A DNA stretch of 64,000 nucleotides from Costus lasius (GCA_027563935.2 CM050450.1:7609957-7673956), one strand, 5' to 3'. Shown: positions 45,800-59,599, counted from the stretch's first letter. A program made the numbers and translations. The notes: generated by a model not told the origin, from the letters alone.

Positions 45800-48700
45800 A
45801 TGGGGAGCTACAGGTGCTGCCTCTGCTTCACGAGGAAGTTCCGGTGGAGCGAGGCGCAGCCGCCGGAGGACGTGAAGGCGGCGTTCGTGGCCTACGCGGA
45901 GGGCGGAGCCCAGATGAGCGCGGATCAGCTCAAGCGGTTCCTGGTGGAGGTGCAGGGCGAGGCCGGCCCCACCACCGCCGACGCCGAGCGAGTCATTGAG
46001 AGGATCCGCCAGCTCCGCCGCCCCTTGCCTCTTGCCAAGCTCCACCGCGCGTCCTTCGGTCTCGAGGACTTCCATCGCTACCTCTTCTCCACGGAGCTCA
46101 ACCCTCCCATCCAATCTCAGGTCTGCTCTTGCTCTCGCCTCGCCTCTTGTACCTTTCTTGATCTTCATCGCTTTTTCCTCCGATTTGGGGGTTGCGCATT
46201 TGGTACAATGTTCTCTGAACTTTCCTAGTAAGAGTTCGGAAATCATTTCATGGAGCAAAGAAGAAAACTAGAGTCCTAGAATTAATGATTTTTCAGGATC
46301 CATACAATTTCTTGAATCCAAAGCGGAAAGAAGGAAATGGCAAAGCAATGTGTTTCCATGAAAGGAATCCACGGCGGAAAAAAAGAAAATATGTTTTAAT
46401 TATTATTTTGTCATTTCTCTTCTTTCCTCTGTCGATTCCTTCCAAGGAATCACAACCTAAGCGATTGATTTTAGTAAATTGTTGAGGGCCTAGGATTAGC
46501 AATATGTCGGTCTTATCTAATATAGTTACATTAGTACGAATCAAGATTTTTACAAATAATATTTTAAAAATAAATCATGGCTATTCCTAAGACATAAAAC
46601 TAGGGATGGCAAAAAACCCCATCCCCGACCCGACCCGACCCGACCCGACCCGAAGTCAACGGGGAAAACCCGAGTTGACTGGGGGTCGGGTCGGGTTCGG
46701 GGAAAACCCGACGGGGGTATAGTCGGGTCGGGGTCAGGTATGGGAATTTAGGTACCCGCCCCGAACCCGACCCCGAACCCGCCCCGACTATTAAAAAAAC
46801 AAATTTACCCTTATAAGTTATAACCTAGTTACTAAATTTTAATAATTTATGTAGAAATGATGATATAATTTATGTAAAATATTTTTTTATTTATATATTA
46901 TGAATAAAGAATGCAAATTAATTTTAAAATATTATTTATAATATATATTTATTTTTTAGGTCGGGCGGGGTCGGGTTTCCCCGCGGGTTCGGGTTTCCCC
47001 GCGGGGTCGGGTGTGGGGCAGGGTTTTCTAAACCCGTCGGGTTCGGGGTCGGGTTCGGGGACGGGTTCGGGGAAGTCGGGGTCGGGTCGGGGATGGCAAA
47101 ACCCGACCCCGACCCGCCCCGTTGCCATCCCTACATAAAACATGTGTGATGAATGATTATAATTAAAAGCAATTTTATAATGGTTATTGTAATATTTGTA
47201 ATTGCTAAAAATGACATGTAAACAACTTATTAATTATAAAGATTATATAATGTTAGATAAATATTGCAATTATTCATGACATCTTGAGAGATAAAGCCTA
47301 CATTATGCACAATTTATAGTTTAAAAATTAATTTGAATTAGGGTCGGGTTTGGGTCGGGGTTTGAAAAAAAAAATTAGATAATTAGGCATGAGTAGCAGG
47401 GTAATTATTCAAGTCCAAGTATAAATAGGGCAAAAAAAGTTGATACCCTACCCGCTATCATTCCTCTTTTGGCTAATGAGTTGCATGCCCAACCCATGTT
47501 GGGTTTGTGAGTATTTATACAAAGATATTTGCCATAAGGCAGAATCTGCTTGCTAATGAATCTGCTTCACTCACAGCGAGAATAGTAGAGAAAGAAGAAA
47601 TATGAATTGACCGGGTTTTCAAACCTTGTCTATTTGACTTGTGGTCTATATAAGTCAATAAAATTCTTACCATGTAATAATTTTATGAGGTCAACTCTAT
47701 ACTTTTGCATCTTTATTAGACGATGAAGATATTGTTTTGTATACTCTATTGTTATTGAGATAAACTCTAATGTGCTATTTGCATATTTGTCCATGTAATC
47801 GTTTCATGTTATTGCAGCTACACCATGATATGACTGCCCCACTGTCCCACTATTATATATACACAGGCCACAATTCATACTTGACAGGGAACCAGCTTAG
47901 CAGCGATTGCAGTGATGTTCCAATTATAAAAGCTCTCCAGAGAGGTGTGAGAGTGATAGAACTAGATATATGGCCAAATTCTACCAAAGACAATATCAAT
48001 GTTCTTCACGGAAGGTGCTGACTTAATGCCATGAGTTTCTAACTATAATATTTCTTTTTTATACTTCTTGTAATACTCTGTTTATGCCAAGGAAGTGGGA
48101 GAGAAGATAATATGATATACAAAGCTTAGTGAGTTTACTATCATTAACTTGATTTTTAGGACATTGACTTCCCCAGTGGAGCTTATCAGATGCTTAAAAT
48201 CTATCAAAGAACACGCCTTCTCCACATCTTCGTATCCTGTTATCATAACTTTGGAAGACCATCTTACTCCTGATCTTCAAGCTAAAGCAGCTAAGGTAGA
48301 TTATGTTCCATGTTGGAATGCATCAATCAGTTGCTTCCATCTTTTTATCTTAAAGAGACATGTTTCTTAGATGTTAGTTGATACATTTGGAGAAATGCTG
48401 TACTACCCTGACTCGGATATTCTTAAAGAATTCCCTTCACCAGAAGCTCTGAAGAAAAAGATCATAATTTCCACCAAACCACCAAAAGAGTATCTTGAAT
48501 CTAAAAGCTTTACAGGCAGTGATTCTCAAAAAAGAAAAGACCAAACTGAGGAAGAATGGGGAAACGAGCTCCTAGATATACAAATTGAGATTGAATCTGC
48601 TCATAGTAAGGTGTTAAATTGTGTCTTGAACACCAGTTTCATAGACAATGTCTTCAAGATATATTCATTAGTGAACACCTTTTTAACAATATACGGGTTT

Positions 48701-50932
48701 CATGACAGCAAGCTATTAAAGTTCTAGATGAGGAACACGGATATGATGATGATGATGATGATGATCAAAAGGAACGCCAGGCTCCACCGCTGGAGTACAA
48801 GCGGCTAATCACAATCAGGGCTGGGAAACCAAAGGGTCATATGAGCGATGTGCTGAAAATTGATCCTGATAAAGTGAGACGACTAAGTCTGAGCGAACAA
48901 GAACTAGTGAAAGCAGCTGCATCGCATGGAACTGAGCTTGTAAGGTATCTATTATCTGTCAAATTTCTGTGTTTGATACAAAAGAGCATTGACCAGTAGG
49001 ATCCAAAAAGTTCTTAGTATTTGTTCAATTTGTTCAACTTAGAGAACACAAATCTTTATAGTCTCTCAACAATTGTCATTTTATTTTGTAGGTTTACTCA
49101 GAAAAATCTTCTAAGGATATATCCAAAAGGTACTCGCGTCGATTCTTCTAACTACAACCCATTCATTGGCTGGATTCACGGTGCTCAAATGGTTGCATTC
49201 AATATGCAGGTAGTTTCTAATGTTGAAATACTAGTATCAGATTACCAACCAAGGTATCAAATACTAGTCCGACCATGGACTAGTACATGGTTGATATCGG
49301 TTAATATATATATCGGTACCAATTAGTACCATGTATTGGTACCACCAGTACCTACTGGTACCAACTAGTATCATGTATTGGTACCACCGATAATAATATT
49401 ACCATATCTAGAACTATTTTTTTAATCCTTTCTACCAACACTATTGCATACCATTTGGTATTACATTGTTATAATTATTTATCACTATATTTATCAAAAC
49501 ATTATGTGGTTGCTTCCATGTTATACATTTCAATTATCATTCTACTCTACTCTCCATATACAGGCACAATATAACCATACTAAAGGCAATTCATTTACTA
49601 CTCTCACTCATTTTAACTTCAATATTATATACTCATTTTATATGATCTAACATTTTTTGCACAAAGCTAGACTTGTAAACCAAATTGCTCGAGCTAGATC
49701 AATTAATGAAAATTCTAGAGAAAATATGATACACCAATTTGTATCAAGTGCACTCCTTGTTGCTATCTTGCATGATAGTCTATGACCTTTACTTTTGGCA
49801 GGGACATGGAAGATCATTGTGGCTGATGCATGGATTTTATACGGCAAATGGAGGTTGTGGATATGTAAAGAAGCCAGATTTCTTGCTAAAGGTTGGGCAA
49901 GACGGTGAGGTTTTTGATCCTACAGCCATTTTACTCGTGAAGAAAATTTTAAAGGTGCGATTGATTTCTTTTGCTTCTGTTTCTTTCTTGATTAAAAGTT
50001 AAACATTGTAGATGAAGGATTTGTATTTGCAACAGGTGAAAGTTTATATGGGAGATGGCTGGCGTATGGATTTTAGTCAGACACACTTTGATACATACTC
50101 CCCTCCAGATTTCTATACAAGGGTATTGAAAACAAAAATTACTATCTTGACTTTAATGCTCTTGCATTTACCTTATCGAATTAGTCTTATTCAAGCACGA
50201 GTTGTCTAACAAGGCATTGACCTCTAGAAAGTAAAAATAAGCATTGAAATTTAGCCTTATATGAAAATCTGAGCTCTGGTACAAGTTAACTCGAACAACG
50301 TATCTTGAGACTCCTCTCTTGCGGGCATGACAATTGAAAGATTGGTAATTCATCTTTTCAACAATGAGTGGTGAAAGATGAAGGAGAAAAAAATATAACA
50401 AAGAGAATAAAAAGCTCAAAAAGTTGTTGGGATGGGATGGAGGCTTTTTTTTTATAGGCCCATCCCTAATAGCGAGAATTAATTCTGAAATGATCAAAAC
50501 TATCATGCTTTAATGAATGTGTATGCATGACGGCTCAAAATAGCGGCAACTAATTAATACATCAAAATAATTGAAGAAGTTTTAATTTTTTTTTTCAAGC
50601 AGATCTGGATTTGTTTCTACTGATATGTTTATCGACAGGTAGGGATAGCTGGAGTTCCAGCTGATGCCATAATGAAGAGGACAAGGGCAATTGAGGACAG
50701 CTGGACGCCATCCTGGGAGCAGGAGTTTGTTTTCCCATTAACTGTACCTGAACTAGCTTTGCTTCGCATTGAAGTTCACGAGTATGACATGTCTGAGAAG
50801 GACGACTTTGGTGGACAAGCTTGCTTGCCTGTTTCTGAGTTGAGATCGGGGATCAGGGCTGTTCCTCTCTACGATAACAAGGGAAAGAAATTCAACTCTG
50901 TGAAGCTGCTGATGAAATTCCAATTTGATTGA
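45800..50932 (+). CDS. Phosphoinositide-specific phospholipase C (plant PI-PLC), nine exons
   Basis: Exons 45800-46120, 47818-48014, 48160-48295, 48371-48610, 48709-48944, 49092-49209, 49802-49954, 50037-50123 and 50639-50932 join with GT-AG borders to 593 residues, the usual length. N-terminal EF-hand-like region about 20-105; PLC-X about 108-250 with both catalytic histidines (His125 in [10 protein letters not shown], His171 in NVLHGR); an acidic linker with seven Asp (311-317); PLC-Y about 320-435 ([21 protein letters not shown]); C2 domain about 460-590. The enzyme hydrolyses PtdIns(4,5)P2 to IP3 and DAG at the plasma membrane in a calcium-dependent way. Intron 1 contains a full hAT-type MITE. 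AATAAA at 51123 may be the poly(A) signal. Isoform number not assignable. Confidence 0.95.
46601..47133. mobile_element. hAT-type MITE in phospholipase C intron 1 (8-bp duplication)
   Basis: The ends TAGGGATGGCAA and TTGCCATCCCTA are perfect 12-bp inverted repeats, and CATAAAAC is duplicated on both sides (46593-46600 and 47134-47141). Subterminal regions are packed with CCCGACCCGACCC and its complement GGGTCGGGTC in opposite orientations. The middle is AT-rich. No transposase. Length 533 bp. Confidence 0.9.
48745..48765 (+). repeat. Coding GAT microsatellite (7 units) in phospholipase C
   Basis: Seven consecutive GAT codons give poly-Asp in the X-Y linker, just after EEHGY. The X-Y linker of PLCs is a known autoinhibitory, acidic segment. 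Confidence 0.9.
49245..49395. repeat. GGTACCA-rich repeat (copy 3) in phospholipase C intron 6
   Basis: TTAGTACCATGTATTGGTACCACC appears twice in near-identical form, with ACTAGTACATGG nearby. It is similar to the blocks in tetraspanin intron 1. Boundaries approximate. Confidence 0.4.
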
Positions 50933-53900
50933 AGACGACGACTAAACTATCGATACTGCCACTGGAATCGATTCTCAAGCTCACTTCCTTGTTTTAGATA
51001 CTGTAAGCATAGCTTCCTCCTCGTTACATGAAATACTTAAACCATGAAATGCTCATCGATGTTGAAATTGTGCTGCATTGCACACAACTGAGGGGAAGTA
51101 TTGATATGAGCTTCAGTTTGTGAATAAATCAGAATCAACAGCCTTTCTTTCAGGAATTGTTATGCAGAAATTTCTACTGTTCTTGCGTATTCACTTTGTT
51201 TGACCTGGTAATTAGAATATTTTAGTGGAATCTGACTCCTAAATTCTTGTAAATTGTTTAAATAGGAATTATAATAGCGGCTAATGTGTATCAGTATTTC
51301 TATACATATCAGAAAACTAAGTTTGCACAAGAGAAATAGCTTATCAGAAAACTGGAATGGATTTGACTAAAGAGTTTGTGTTCTTGTGTTGGCTATTGTG
51401 TGATAAGAGGACTACGCACCAAGAAAAAAAAAATCGATATTCAGTGTTTGATTCACTCGAAGTTGGTAGAAGGATTTATCCATAGATTTTTTTTTACGTA
51501 AGTTAAGTAATGAGAATCTGATTTGACTTCAAGACTTTATTATTAATAACTAAGATCCTGGTTGAACTAATTGACACCTTCGTTTATCCGTGGATTCGAA
51601 ACTTTTTGCTCCTTAAGTCGTTGACTTTTTCAACTGTTCCTCTTTTAGGTGATTGGTGGTGGTGGGAGCTCTCTTTAATATTCATGTTTGATTTCTGGCG
51701 ATGGTTCATTAATGTCTTGTTTTTGTCGACTGAAAATAGACTCATTCGCTCTCTTTTACTTGTATGAAAGGACTATTTGGTCATTTCATTGAAAAAAAAA
51801 AGTCAACTTTGGATATCTTCTTTTGTTGAAAAAAATTGAGAGGAGCAGTCAAATGTGGGATCCCTTGACAGGTTGGTTTTCGATGAATGGTTCAAAATTG
51901 TTGGAAATTTTTAGGCTATATAATTCGTTAGAAAAATTTCTAGGAAAGTTCAATGCCAATGAGCATATTAGAATCCTCTATTTTTTAGGTTATGCAAAAT
52001 TTTATTTTAAGATTCATATTTGTAAAAAGATGAACGACTTTTAATAACTCTATCTAAAATTCCTAAGCTTTGACCTTGTCTTGAGATTTTTAATAGTCTA
52101 TTTTCTAAATTAGTATTTTTGAAAAGATGATCAACTTTAACATTGTGTTTTCTTGAACGAAAAATCAGAAAGAAAAACAAAAAATGTATTTACTATTAAA
52201 TTCAATGTATTTTCTATTTTTTTTTCAATTTTTTATTTAAGAAAATATAACCTATAGAAAACACATTAAATATAGTAGCATTTTTTGCTATTAAATTTAA
52301 TATATTTTTTATTTTTTTTTTTAATTTTTTATCCAAAGAAATATAGCTTAAAATTCCTAACCTTTAATACTTTTTTAAAATTTTTCTCCATAATTGTGGG
52401 TCCAAAAACGTAGAAGATTTCCCCAGGACTGATTCACGCAAATCCTTTAACCAACCATGGCACTTCATTTCCTCAAAATTATAATCTTTGACGGGTTCAA
52501 ACACAAATGGTAGCTGTGGCCTAATATGTTTTGGCAGTGAATAATTAATTAAGACATGAATCTTGATGCAAAATATAAATCCTTATGCAAATTAAGTTTC
52601 AATCAACATATACTAGTATTTAGAGTCAATATATATAATATTCAGTCAACACATACGAATATTTAATCAATACACATGATATTAGAATCTTGTATGTGCT
52701 GATTAAATATCATGAATATTGACTTCGTATGTTTGTGTATATTAATTAAAATTTTGTGTACGTTGATTTGCATTAAGATTCGTATCTTGAAGATAGCGAG
52801 ACCCTATTGGGCAGGTACCTTGCTGTAAAATTTTTTTCCTAGATACCTTCGCGAAAAATGCATTTAATTTATCAAATTGCAAGAAACTCCACTCCAATTA
52901 ATTAGGTGAAGTATGTCTTTCCTTTGCATTTGGATGCAAATTTATTATCCACAGGGATCCAAGTCTCACGTGACTTAGATGATCACAAATCGATCTCTCT
53001 TTGTAGTTTCTTTTTATCGAAGCAAACTTCATGTGAGCAAGAGTATAGTTGAAAAGATAGAATTATTGTTGAATCATATGCTTGGGATGAACGATAGAAA
53101 GAACATCTCAGGAAGAGACATGGATATGATTGTAAAGTTGATTTGCTTGCTAGACACGCATAAAGGCTTTTATAGGCAACTAGGCATATTATATTTGTCA
53201 ACTTTTTTAATATAGAATAAATTAAAATGGAAAAAAAGTCAACTAATAGATCAGCAGTCCCATCAGTACCAAATTTTAGGGGAAGAGAAGATTTCATGCA
53301 ACTTGTGTTCATCTACATCCGACCTTTCGGCACAACAAGTCAATTTCTTATGATTCAATAATTGTGCGCATAGTTAAGATTATGTTGTCGTTACTTTAGA
53401 CTGCGCTTATTGTTTAATGGTAGGAGGACTCATTTTCAGGGTTGCTTACAAATTTTAGACACATCATTCATACTTTGAGATTCGTGCTCATTAAGATTTA
53501 TATGAATAGATATTAGTGTGAATCTCTACTTTTATTTATACTTAGATTTTTTTTTACATTGTGTTAAAAAATTGATGAAAAATGAGAGAAAAGTAAATAA
53601 ATTACTTTTTTTTTCTCACATTAGTTTCTATTTAAATTGGACAATAATTATAAGATTATGTGTGCGATTATTTTTACTTTTGTTGGTACTTATGTTTAAG
53701 TCTATTTCATTAATTATTTGTAAAAATAAAAATCACTTTTTTATTTACATATTTAAAAAATAGAAAAATAAAGAACGTTATCACATCCGACAAGGCTGAA
53801 TTTCAAAATTTATGTCCGTTTTCTTATTTGTGTCAATTCCGTGTGACACACTCAATTTGTGTATATATTTTTAATTAATTCGTGTTCCGAATCGTGTGTC

Positions 53901-54801
53901 GACCGTCAACCCAGAACTTGCCAATTAAAACCCATTTCAAAATTTCAATCGGATAAACTAAAGCAGGCCAGGCGGTACGCTCACCGTGAATGGACGAACC
54001 GCTCGCTGTCCGTCCGCGTGGGCCCGCCGCTTTTTAACAACTCCGGAGTCGGGATTCGATATTCTCCATGGACCACGCTTTGTTTATTTCATTCAATGAC
54101 CATAATTTATTCGCAGTTACGCCACGCGGAGCCGGAAACAACCCGCATTGTACCCTCCGTTGGACGATGGGACCCACGTTCTATGACGAGTCCGACAAAG
54201 GGGGCATCAGCCCTGTAATGTAGTACGTGAACGAAACCGTATAGGGATACCACGTCATTAAACGGCGCCACAACACGCCGTTAGAGAATAGAGAAGGGGA
54301 GGAAAAAGGCAACTCCCTCGCCGGTTGCCTTTTTGACCGGAAGACCTGCTCTCCTGCTTCTTTTATCCCACCCCACCCGTGAAATTATTGCCCATCTTAT
54401 TTTCCAATTACACCCCGAAATAATTTTAAGCTACATTGGCATCCCTACGATCTTTTGAAGTAATTTTCTTTTTCTGAATATAGGGCTTATGTCGAGGGGC
54501 CGATGTATGATTTTGACCAAGTTGATGCCCCTTTTCACAATTCTACACCCTGTTCCCGCAGCTACATAATGGCCGGAAGAGCGCAGCCTTCCTTCACAAT
54601 TCAACGCCGCTCGCGGATGCTTCTCTTTGCTTCGTCCTTTCTCGATTAGCTCGCGCTCTGTGTTGTTGATTTGGCTCTCGTACGAATCCTTCCTTTTGCT
54701 TTGATCTCTTTCCTTGGTCTTTTCATGGCGTTTGATTTACTTTTCGTTTTGGTTTTTGATGCGGATTCGTTTGTGTAGTTGGAAGACAAGCCGCCATCAC
54801 T
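50933..54801. other. Intergenic between phospholipase C and the CCCH gene
   Basis: AT-rich, with many stops and no recognisable motif. 52140-52330 holds two similar AT-rich segments. From about 53950 the DNA becomes GC-richer and is probably the promoter and 5' UTR of the CCCH gene. TTGACC (54513) is a W-box-type core; CACGTCA (54251) and TACGTGA (54222) are ACGT cores. Confidence 0.5.
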
Positions 54802-56730
54802 ATGTGCAGCGGTCCCCGGAAGCTCTCCCCACCGCCTTCGCCGCCAAACGGTCCCATGGCGGTGTCTGAAGCAGAGCCGAAACAACAACCCTCGAAGGCG
54901 GCCGCACTGCTCCTCGAACTCGCCGCCTCTGACGACCTTGCTGCCTTCAAGTGTGCGATTGAGGAGGAGGGCCACCCCTTCGATTTCGCCGCTCCCTGGT
55001 ACGGTCGATCCCTCTGCAGCCGCCTGGAGATGGGATCCCTGCAGCGGTCCCCGCTTATGATCGCGGCGCTCTACGGAAGCACCGCCGTTATCGGGTACAT
55101 CCTCTCCGTCCAGCCTGCTGAGGCCACCCGACGCTCTGCCTCCGACGGCGCCACCGCCCTCCATTGCGCTGCTGCCGGTGGATCCTTGGCATCTCTCGAG
55201 GCCGTGACACTCCTGGTCGGAGCCTCCGCCAACGAGGTCGACGCCCTCGATGCGAGCGGCAACCGTCCCGGTGATGTTATTGCGCGGCAATTTTCCAACG
55301 CCGTAGCCAAATCGCTCGAGGTCATCCTGAAAGCCCCTTCTTGCTCTAGGGTTTCATCACCGGGCAAAGAGGAGCAAACCAAACAAGGGGAAAAGAAGGA
55401 ATACCCTCTGGATTTGACTCTTCCGGACATCAAGACCGGGATCTATGGCACCGACGAGTTCCGGATGTATACCTTCAAGATCAAGCCGTGTTCTCGCGCC
55501 TACTCGCACGACTGGACGGAGTGCCCCTTCGTCCACCCTGGCGAGAACGCCCGGCGCCGCGATCCAAGGAAGTATTCCTACAGCTGCGTGCCGTGTCCAG
55601 AGTTCCGCAAGGGCTCTTGCCGAAACGGTGACGCTTGCGAGTACGCCCACGGGGTGTTCGAGAGTTGGCTCCACCCGGCGCAGTACCGGACGCGGCTCTG
55701 CAAGGATGAGATCGGATGCAACCGCCGCGTCTGTTTCTTCGCCCATAAACGGGAAGAACTGCGGACGGTTAACCCCTCTGTCGCATCGGTTGCGGGCACG
55801 ATGTTGTCATCGCCGAGGTCGTCGTCGCCTGCTCTTTCTTCAATGGACATGGCTACAGCCTTGATGCTGATGCAGCATCCAGGCTCGCCCATTTCCCCCT
55901 CAGTTTCGACGGGCACGGGGACTACCTCGGCTTGGATGAATCAGACGAGTGGGATGATTACACCTCCGGCGTTGCAGCTCCCGAGCAGTAGACTGAAGGC
56001 TTCACTGAGCGTTAGAGACTTGGATTTTGATCGCGAATTACTTGGATTCGAAGGCTATCAGCAGAAGCTAGTTGATGAGATCAACAGAACGGCTTCTCCT
56101 CGGGCGAATTGGGGAGCTACGGAGTACAACGATATGTTGGGGCCTGTTGATGCCTCACTTCTCTCCCAAATTAAAGGGCTTTCTCTGAGGCAAACGGGGC
56201 CTCAGTTCCAATCCCCATCGGCAAACCAAATGCAGCAGTCTCAATTGCTGTCCGGATTCGGAGGCGCCGGCCTGTCTTCACCCACATCATCATCATTATC
56301 CTTCGGGCTTGACCATTCAATGGCCAAGGCCATCATGAATTCGAGGGCCTCCACATTTGCTAAGCGGAGCCAGAGCTTTTGCGATAGAGGGGTGGCTGCT
56401 GGTCGCCAGTCAACGCTTTCCGCAATGACAACTGCTGCTGCACCTGCTCCAGCTATGTCCGGCTGGGGTTCACCTGATGGTAAATTGGATTGGGGCATTG
56501 AATGGGAGGAGGTGAACAAAATGAGGAAATCCCTATCCTTTGCCCACCGTGGCAATCAGGCCACTGCAGGGGTGGCTTCAGCTGCTGCAGATATGGGGAT
56601 GAATGAGCAGGACTTATCCTGGGCGCAATCCGTGGGACAGCAGAAAAATGGATATCAACTCAACGGAGGAAGCAATTACTACGGCCCAGACATGTTCGCT
56701 CCATGGTCAGAGGAGAAGATTATGACATAG
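54802..56730 (+). CDS. Tandem CCCH zinc finger protein with ankyrin repeats (RR-TZF family), intronless
   Basis: The 642-residue frame starts MCSGPRK, the typical start of this plant family. Ankyrin-like repeats cover about residues 30-170 ([23 protein letters not shown]). The arginine-rich RR region (Cys230, Cys241, His245) precedes the tandem fingers: Cys265-X7-Cys273-X5-Cys279-X3-His283, a 16-residue linker, then Cys300-X5-Cys306-X4-Cys311-X3-His315, the exact plant RR-TZF spacing. The C-terminal half is Ser/Gly/Gln-rich and probably disordered. Arabidopsis relatives (TZF7-TZF9 group) bind RNA, shuttle to processing bodies or stress granules and act in stress responses (family knowledge). 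AATAAA at 56918-56923 may be the poly(A) signal. Whether the 5' UTR has an intron cannot be decided here. Confidence 0.95.
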   Translation: MCSGPRKLSPPPSPPNGPMAVSEAEPKQQPSKAAALLLELAASDDLAAFKCAIEEEGHPFDFAAPWYGRSLCSRLEMGSLQRSPLMIAALYGSTAVIGYILSVQPAEATRRSASDGATALHCAAAGGSLASLEAVTLLVGASANEVDALDASGNRPGDVIARQFSNAVAKSLEVILKAPSCSRVSSPGKEEQTKQGEKKEYPLDLTLPDIKTGIYGTDEFRMYTFKIKPCSRAYSHDWTECPFVHPGENARRRDPRKYSYSCVPCPEFRKGSCRNGDACEYAHGVFESWLHPAQYRTRLCKDEIGCNRRVCFFAHKREELRTVNPSVASVAGTMLSSPRSSSPALSSMDMATALMLMQHPGSPISPSVSTGTGTTSAWMNQTSGMITPPALQLPSSRLKASLSVRDLDFDRELLGFEGYQQKLVDEINRTASPRANWGATEYNDMLGPVDASLLSQIKGLSLRQTGPQFQSPSANQMQQSQLLSGFGGAGLSSPTSSSLSFGLDHSMAKAIMNSRASTFAKRSQSFCDRGVAAGRQSTLSAMTTAAAPAPAMSGWGSPDGKLDWGIEWEEVNKMRKSLSFAHRGNQATAGVASAAADMGMNEQDLSWAQSVGQQKNGYQLNGGSNYYGPDMFAPWSEEKIMT

Positions 56731-57532
56731 AAGCATTTATATTTTTCTTTCAGATGAGTTATTTCTTCATTATATTCTTTGAATCGTTTACGACTTTTAG
56801 CAGGGAAAGCCTATTGGATCTCCATGGGAGTTCGCCTGTATGTTCATTCATTCATATGTAGCTTAAGAGCATTCATATACAAGATCGATTGTTGGTGTGC
56901 GCCAACAAAATGATGAGAATAAAGCTCATGATGTTTTTATTAATCAGATTCAAAAGGATGTTGTGCTCGTATGTGATTGCATCAAATGTTCATTGTTATA
57001 AATTCATTTATATTTCATGTAGTCATACAATTGATGACTTGCTTTGCTACGGTGCTACCTTACCTAAATCCATGAGCATTGAACTGCTTGGTTGGCTGGA
57101 CGTATTTTGTTTTGTTTTTTTTTTTTTTGGGTTGGTTAGTTGGCTGGACGTATTTTGTTAGCATGTTATTTTATAGTTGCTATTGACATCTCATTGACAG
57201 TGGGCAATAGTTTCCATTAATTCTGTATAGTGCTTACCTAACAAACATCTTATATTTAGTCTCATTTAGTGGGCAACGTACAAAGCGGTTCAACCTGTTT
57301 ATTGACCATTATTATTTTCTATTGCGCAACAAACTAAGTTATCTTTATTTTCGTTCGCCTGCGGACCTATAGCCTTGAAGATTTATATATAACTAAATGC
57401 TGCTTATTCAAGTTACCTCGTGTCCTGACAAGACAGTTTAAATTTTCCTTTCATTATATTATTAGTTTCCTCCTAGGCTTGTTTTCAGAGGAAGATATCC
57501 CAAATATCCCTTGGATGCGACTTTTAGGAAAT
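56731..57532. other. 3' side of the CCCH gene, no further gene
   Basis: The first 190 bases are the likely 3' UTR. After that AT-rich DNA, with GGTTGG(C)TGGACGTATTTTG duplicated at about 57090-57112 and 57130-57158 around a T run. Confidence 0.5.
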
Positions 57533-57535
57533 TTA

Positions 57536-57966
57536 GGCCCTGTTTGGTCTAATTTCTGCGCCTATTTATAATTTTGCGATCAACAAAAATTAAGAAATTG
57601 AGATATTTGATTCTTTAGTTTTTCTATTTTAACCTACAAATTAGCTACTTCTCTGAGAAGCAGGAGTGAAGCTGCTTCTTTGGCCCCTCATTTACTTATG
57701 CTCAATAACTTTTATATGTAATAATAATTTTTTAATAGTATAACTCATAATATTTTTAATAAATATTTTAATTATAGTTAACTATAAATTTAATCATATA
57801 ATTTTTATCTCAGTAATTTTTAATAACAAATTATTTATTATAAATAGAATAACCTAAGTATAAATTGTGCATCCAAACATTTTCAAATTTCTTCGGTCAG
57901 CATCTTTTCAACTAGCACTTTTTCAACCAGTAAAACTTAGAAACAAAAGCTAAGTCAAATGGAGCC
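57536..57966. mobile_element. Tourist/Harbinger-like MITE (431 bp, TTA duplication)
   Basis: It begins GGCCCTGTTTGGTCTA, a form common in plant Tourist-like elements, and ends TAAGTCAAATGGAGCC or similar, a loose inverted match. TTA flanks both ends (57533-57535 and 57967-57969). AT-rich centre, no coding sequence. Confidence 0.5.
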
Positions 57967-57969
57967 TTA

Positions 57970-59100
57970 ATCACTTCAGAAACCCCAACGTATATATAGA
58001 TACATGGTGTTAGGCCATGGGCCCCAAGCTAGGGCGTGGCCCAAGTCCAGCCCAGCCCACAGTCATAGCTGACCGGGTTGGCGGGTTAACAAATTGGATC
58101 AGGCGTGGCCCGGATTCGAATTCATTGTAACGGGCGAAACGCGCATGAATTCGCACGGCGTGGGCGGCTTTGACGCAGAGGCATCGCTTCAGCAGGAGTG
58201 GGCGGCTGACTCCGGCAGAGGGCACGTGGAATAAGAAAAAACCAAAATAAAAGAGCTCCGATCAGCCAATCCTCTGTTTTTCCCTCCGGCTAGCTCTAGC
58301 TAGCATCGGCGTCGTCGGACGTTCTCCCTCCGAAATCCAAAGCACTTCTAGTGGTGTGGGTGGGTGGAACGGATCGCGCAGAGCTCCCCGTCCTCCTTTG
58401 ATCTCCTTTGTGTTTGTCAAAGTCACCGTCGCCGGTGACTCACTCAGACCGCCTCGGAAGGCGACTACCGTATCCGCTTCATCGATTAGACGGAGCCAGC
58501 AAGGCAGCAACTATCAACGAGGTACACCGTTAACTTCACACGGTCTCTGTCCCTGCCAATCACTTCCTCCCGGAGCCGCGCTCGCGCTCCCTAGTGAGCC
58601 CCTCCCTCTTCCCTTCTTGGGTGTTGGTCCGCTTGCATGCGGAAATTTCAGCGCCCGGCTCGCTTGCATGCGAGCTTCTCTCCGCCTGTGTGCGGACTCC
58701 TCATTCCTTTCCTGGCGGCTCCGTTGGCATCCGCAGGTTCATCCATCCGGCTCAGCTCAGGTGTCCAAGCGTTCCTCCCCTACGTCCGTCCGCCCCTCCA
58801 TGAGGTGTGGAGAGCTCCGTTGCTGGTCTTCATCGCCTGCATGCGGTGTCTCCTCTATCAGGCCCGTCGACTGTTGTCTCCTCCTTGACTGTGGTTGGAA
58901 GCGAGCGAGGGAGACGACGACTCCAGCCTCTGGTCGCCCTCGGGTAGAGCCGCAAGTCTGGTGTTTCCCGTCGACCTCGCCTACGCTCGGGCGTGGCGTT
59001 GGCCATTAGCTTCATCATCGGCTTTCGACGTCATGCCGCCGGGTCCCTGTCGCCTGCGCGTGACTGCTTTATTTTCTCTCCCAGCTAGCCGTCTGTGTGT
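57970..59100. other. GC-rich stretch with spurious open frames
   Basis: Several overlapping frames up to 217 codons exist, but their translations are low-complexity Pro/Ser/Arg with no domain, and no frame is favoured. CTTGCATGCG recurs at about 58632 and 58668. It may be part of an old LTR or untranslated region; no gene is supported. Confidence 0.45.
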
Positions 59101-59129
59101 GTAAGTGGGACCCATCGTTAGCCCTTTCG

Positions 59130-59551
59130 TGAAAAAATTTCCTAACTTGGGTACCGCATTTTTCAACTTTTTTTTTAATTATTTTTAGAAATGATGTATA
59201 CATCCTAAGCTTTCCAATGGTATCAATATTGGAGTATTTTAGATCATGTATATTCATTAAATACGCTAAACAATTTTATACAGTGAATAATATTTTGTCT
59301 TTTATGTGATAATGTTTAGGGTATTTTATGAATATACATGATCTAAAATATCCTAATATTGATACCATTACAAAGCTTAGGATGTATACATCATTTCTAA
59401 ACAAAATTTACAAAAAACCTTTTTAACCCTAAAATAGGATACCCAGCTTAAAAAATTTTTGCAGAATGGTACCCTTCTGCGATCATACCACATCTATCTT
59501 GCACGAATTAAAAGCATGCTTTTTATACTATAGTTTAAGATTTATACGATA

Positions 59552-59599
<48 letters not shown>

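Noticed and set aside
54646..55290. 214-codon minus-strand frame over the CCCH gene 5' part
   Set aside because: Antisense shadow; the sense strand has full family homology.
58356..59009. 217-codon open frame in GC-rich DNA
   Set aside because: The translation is low-complexity Ser/Pro/Arg, three other frames are equally open, and no domain or splice logic is visible.
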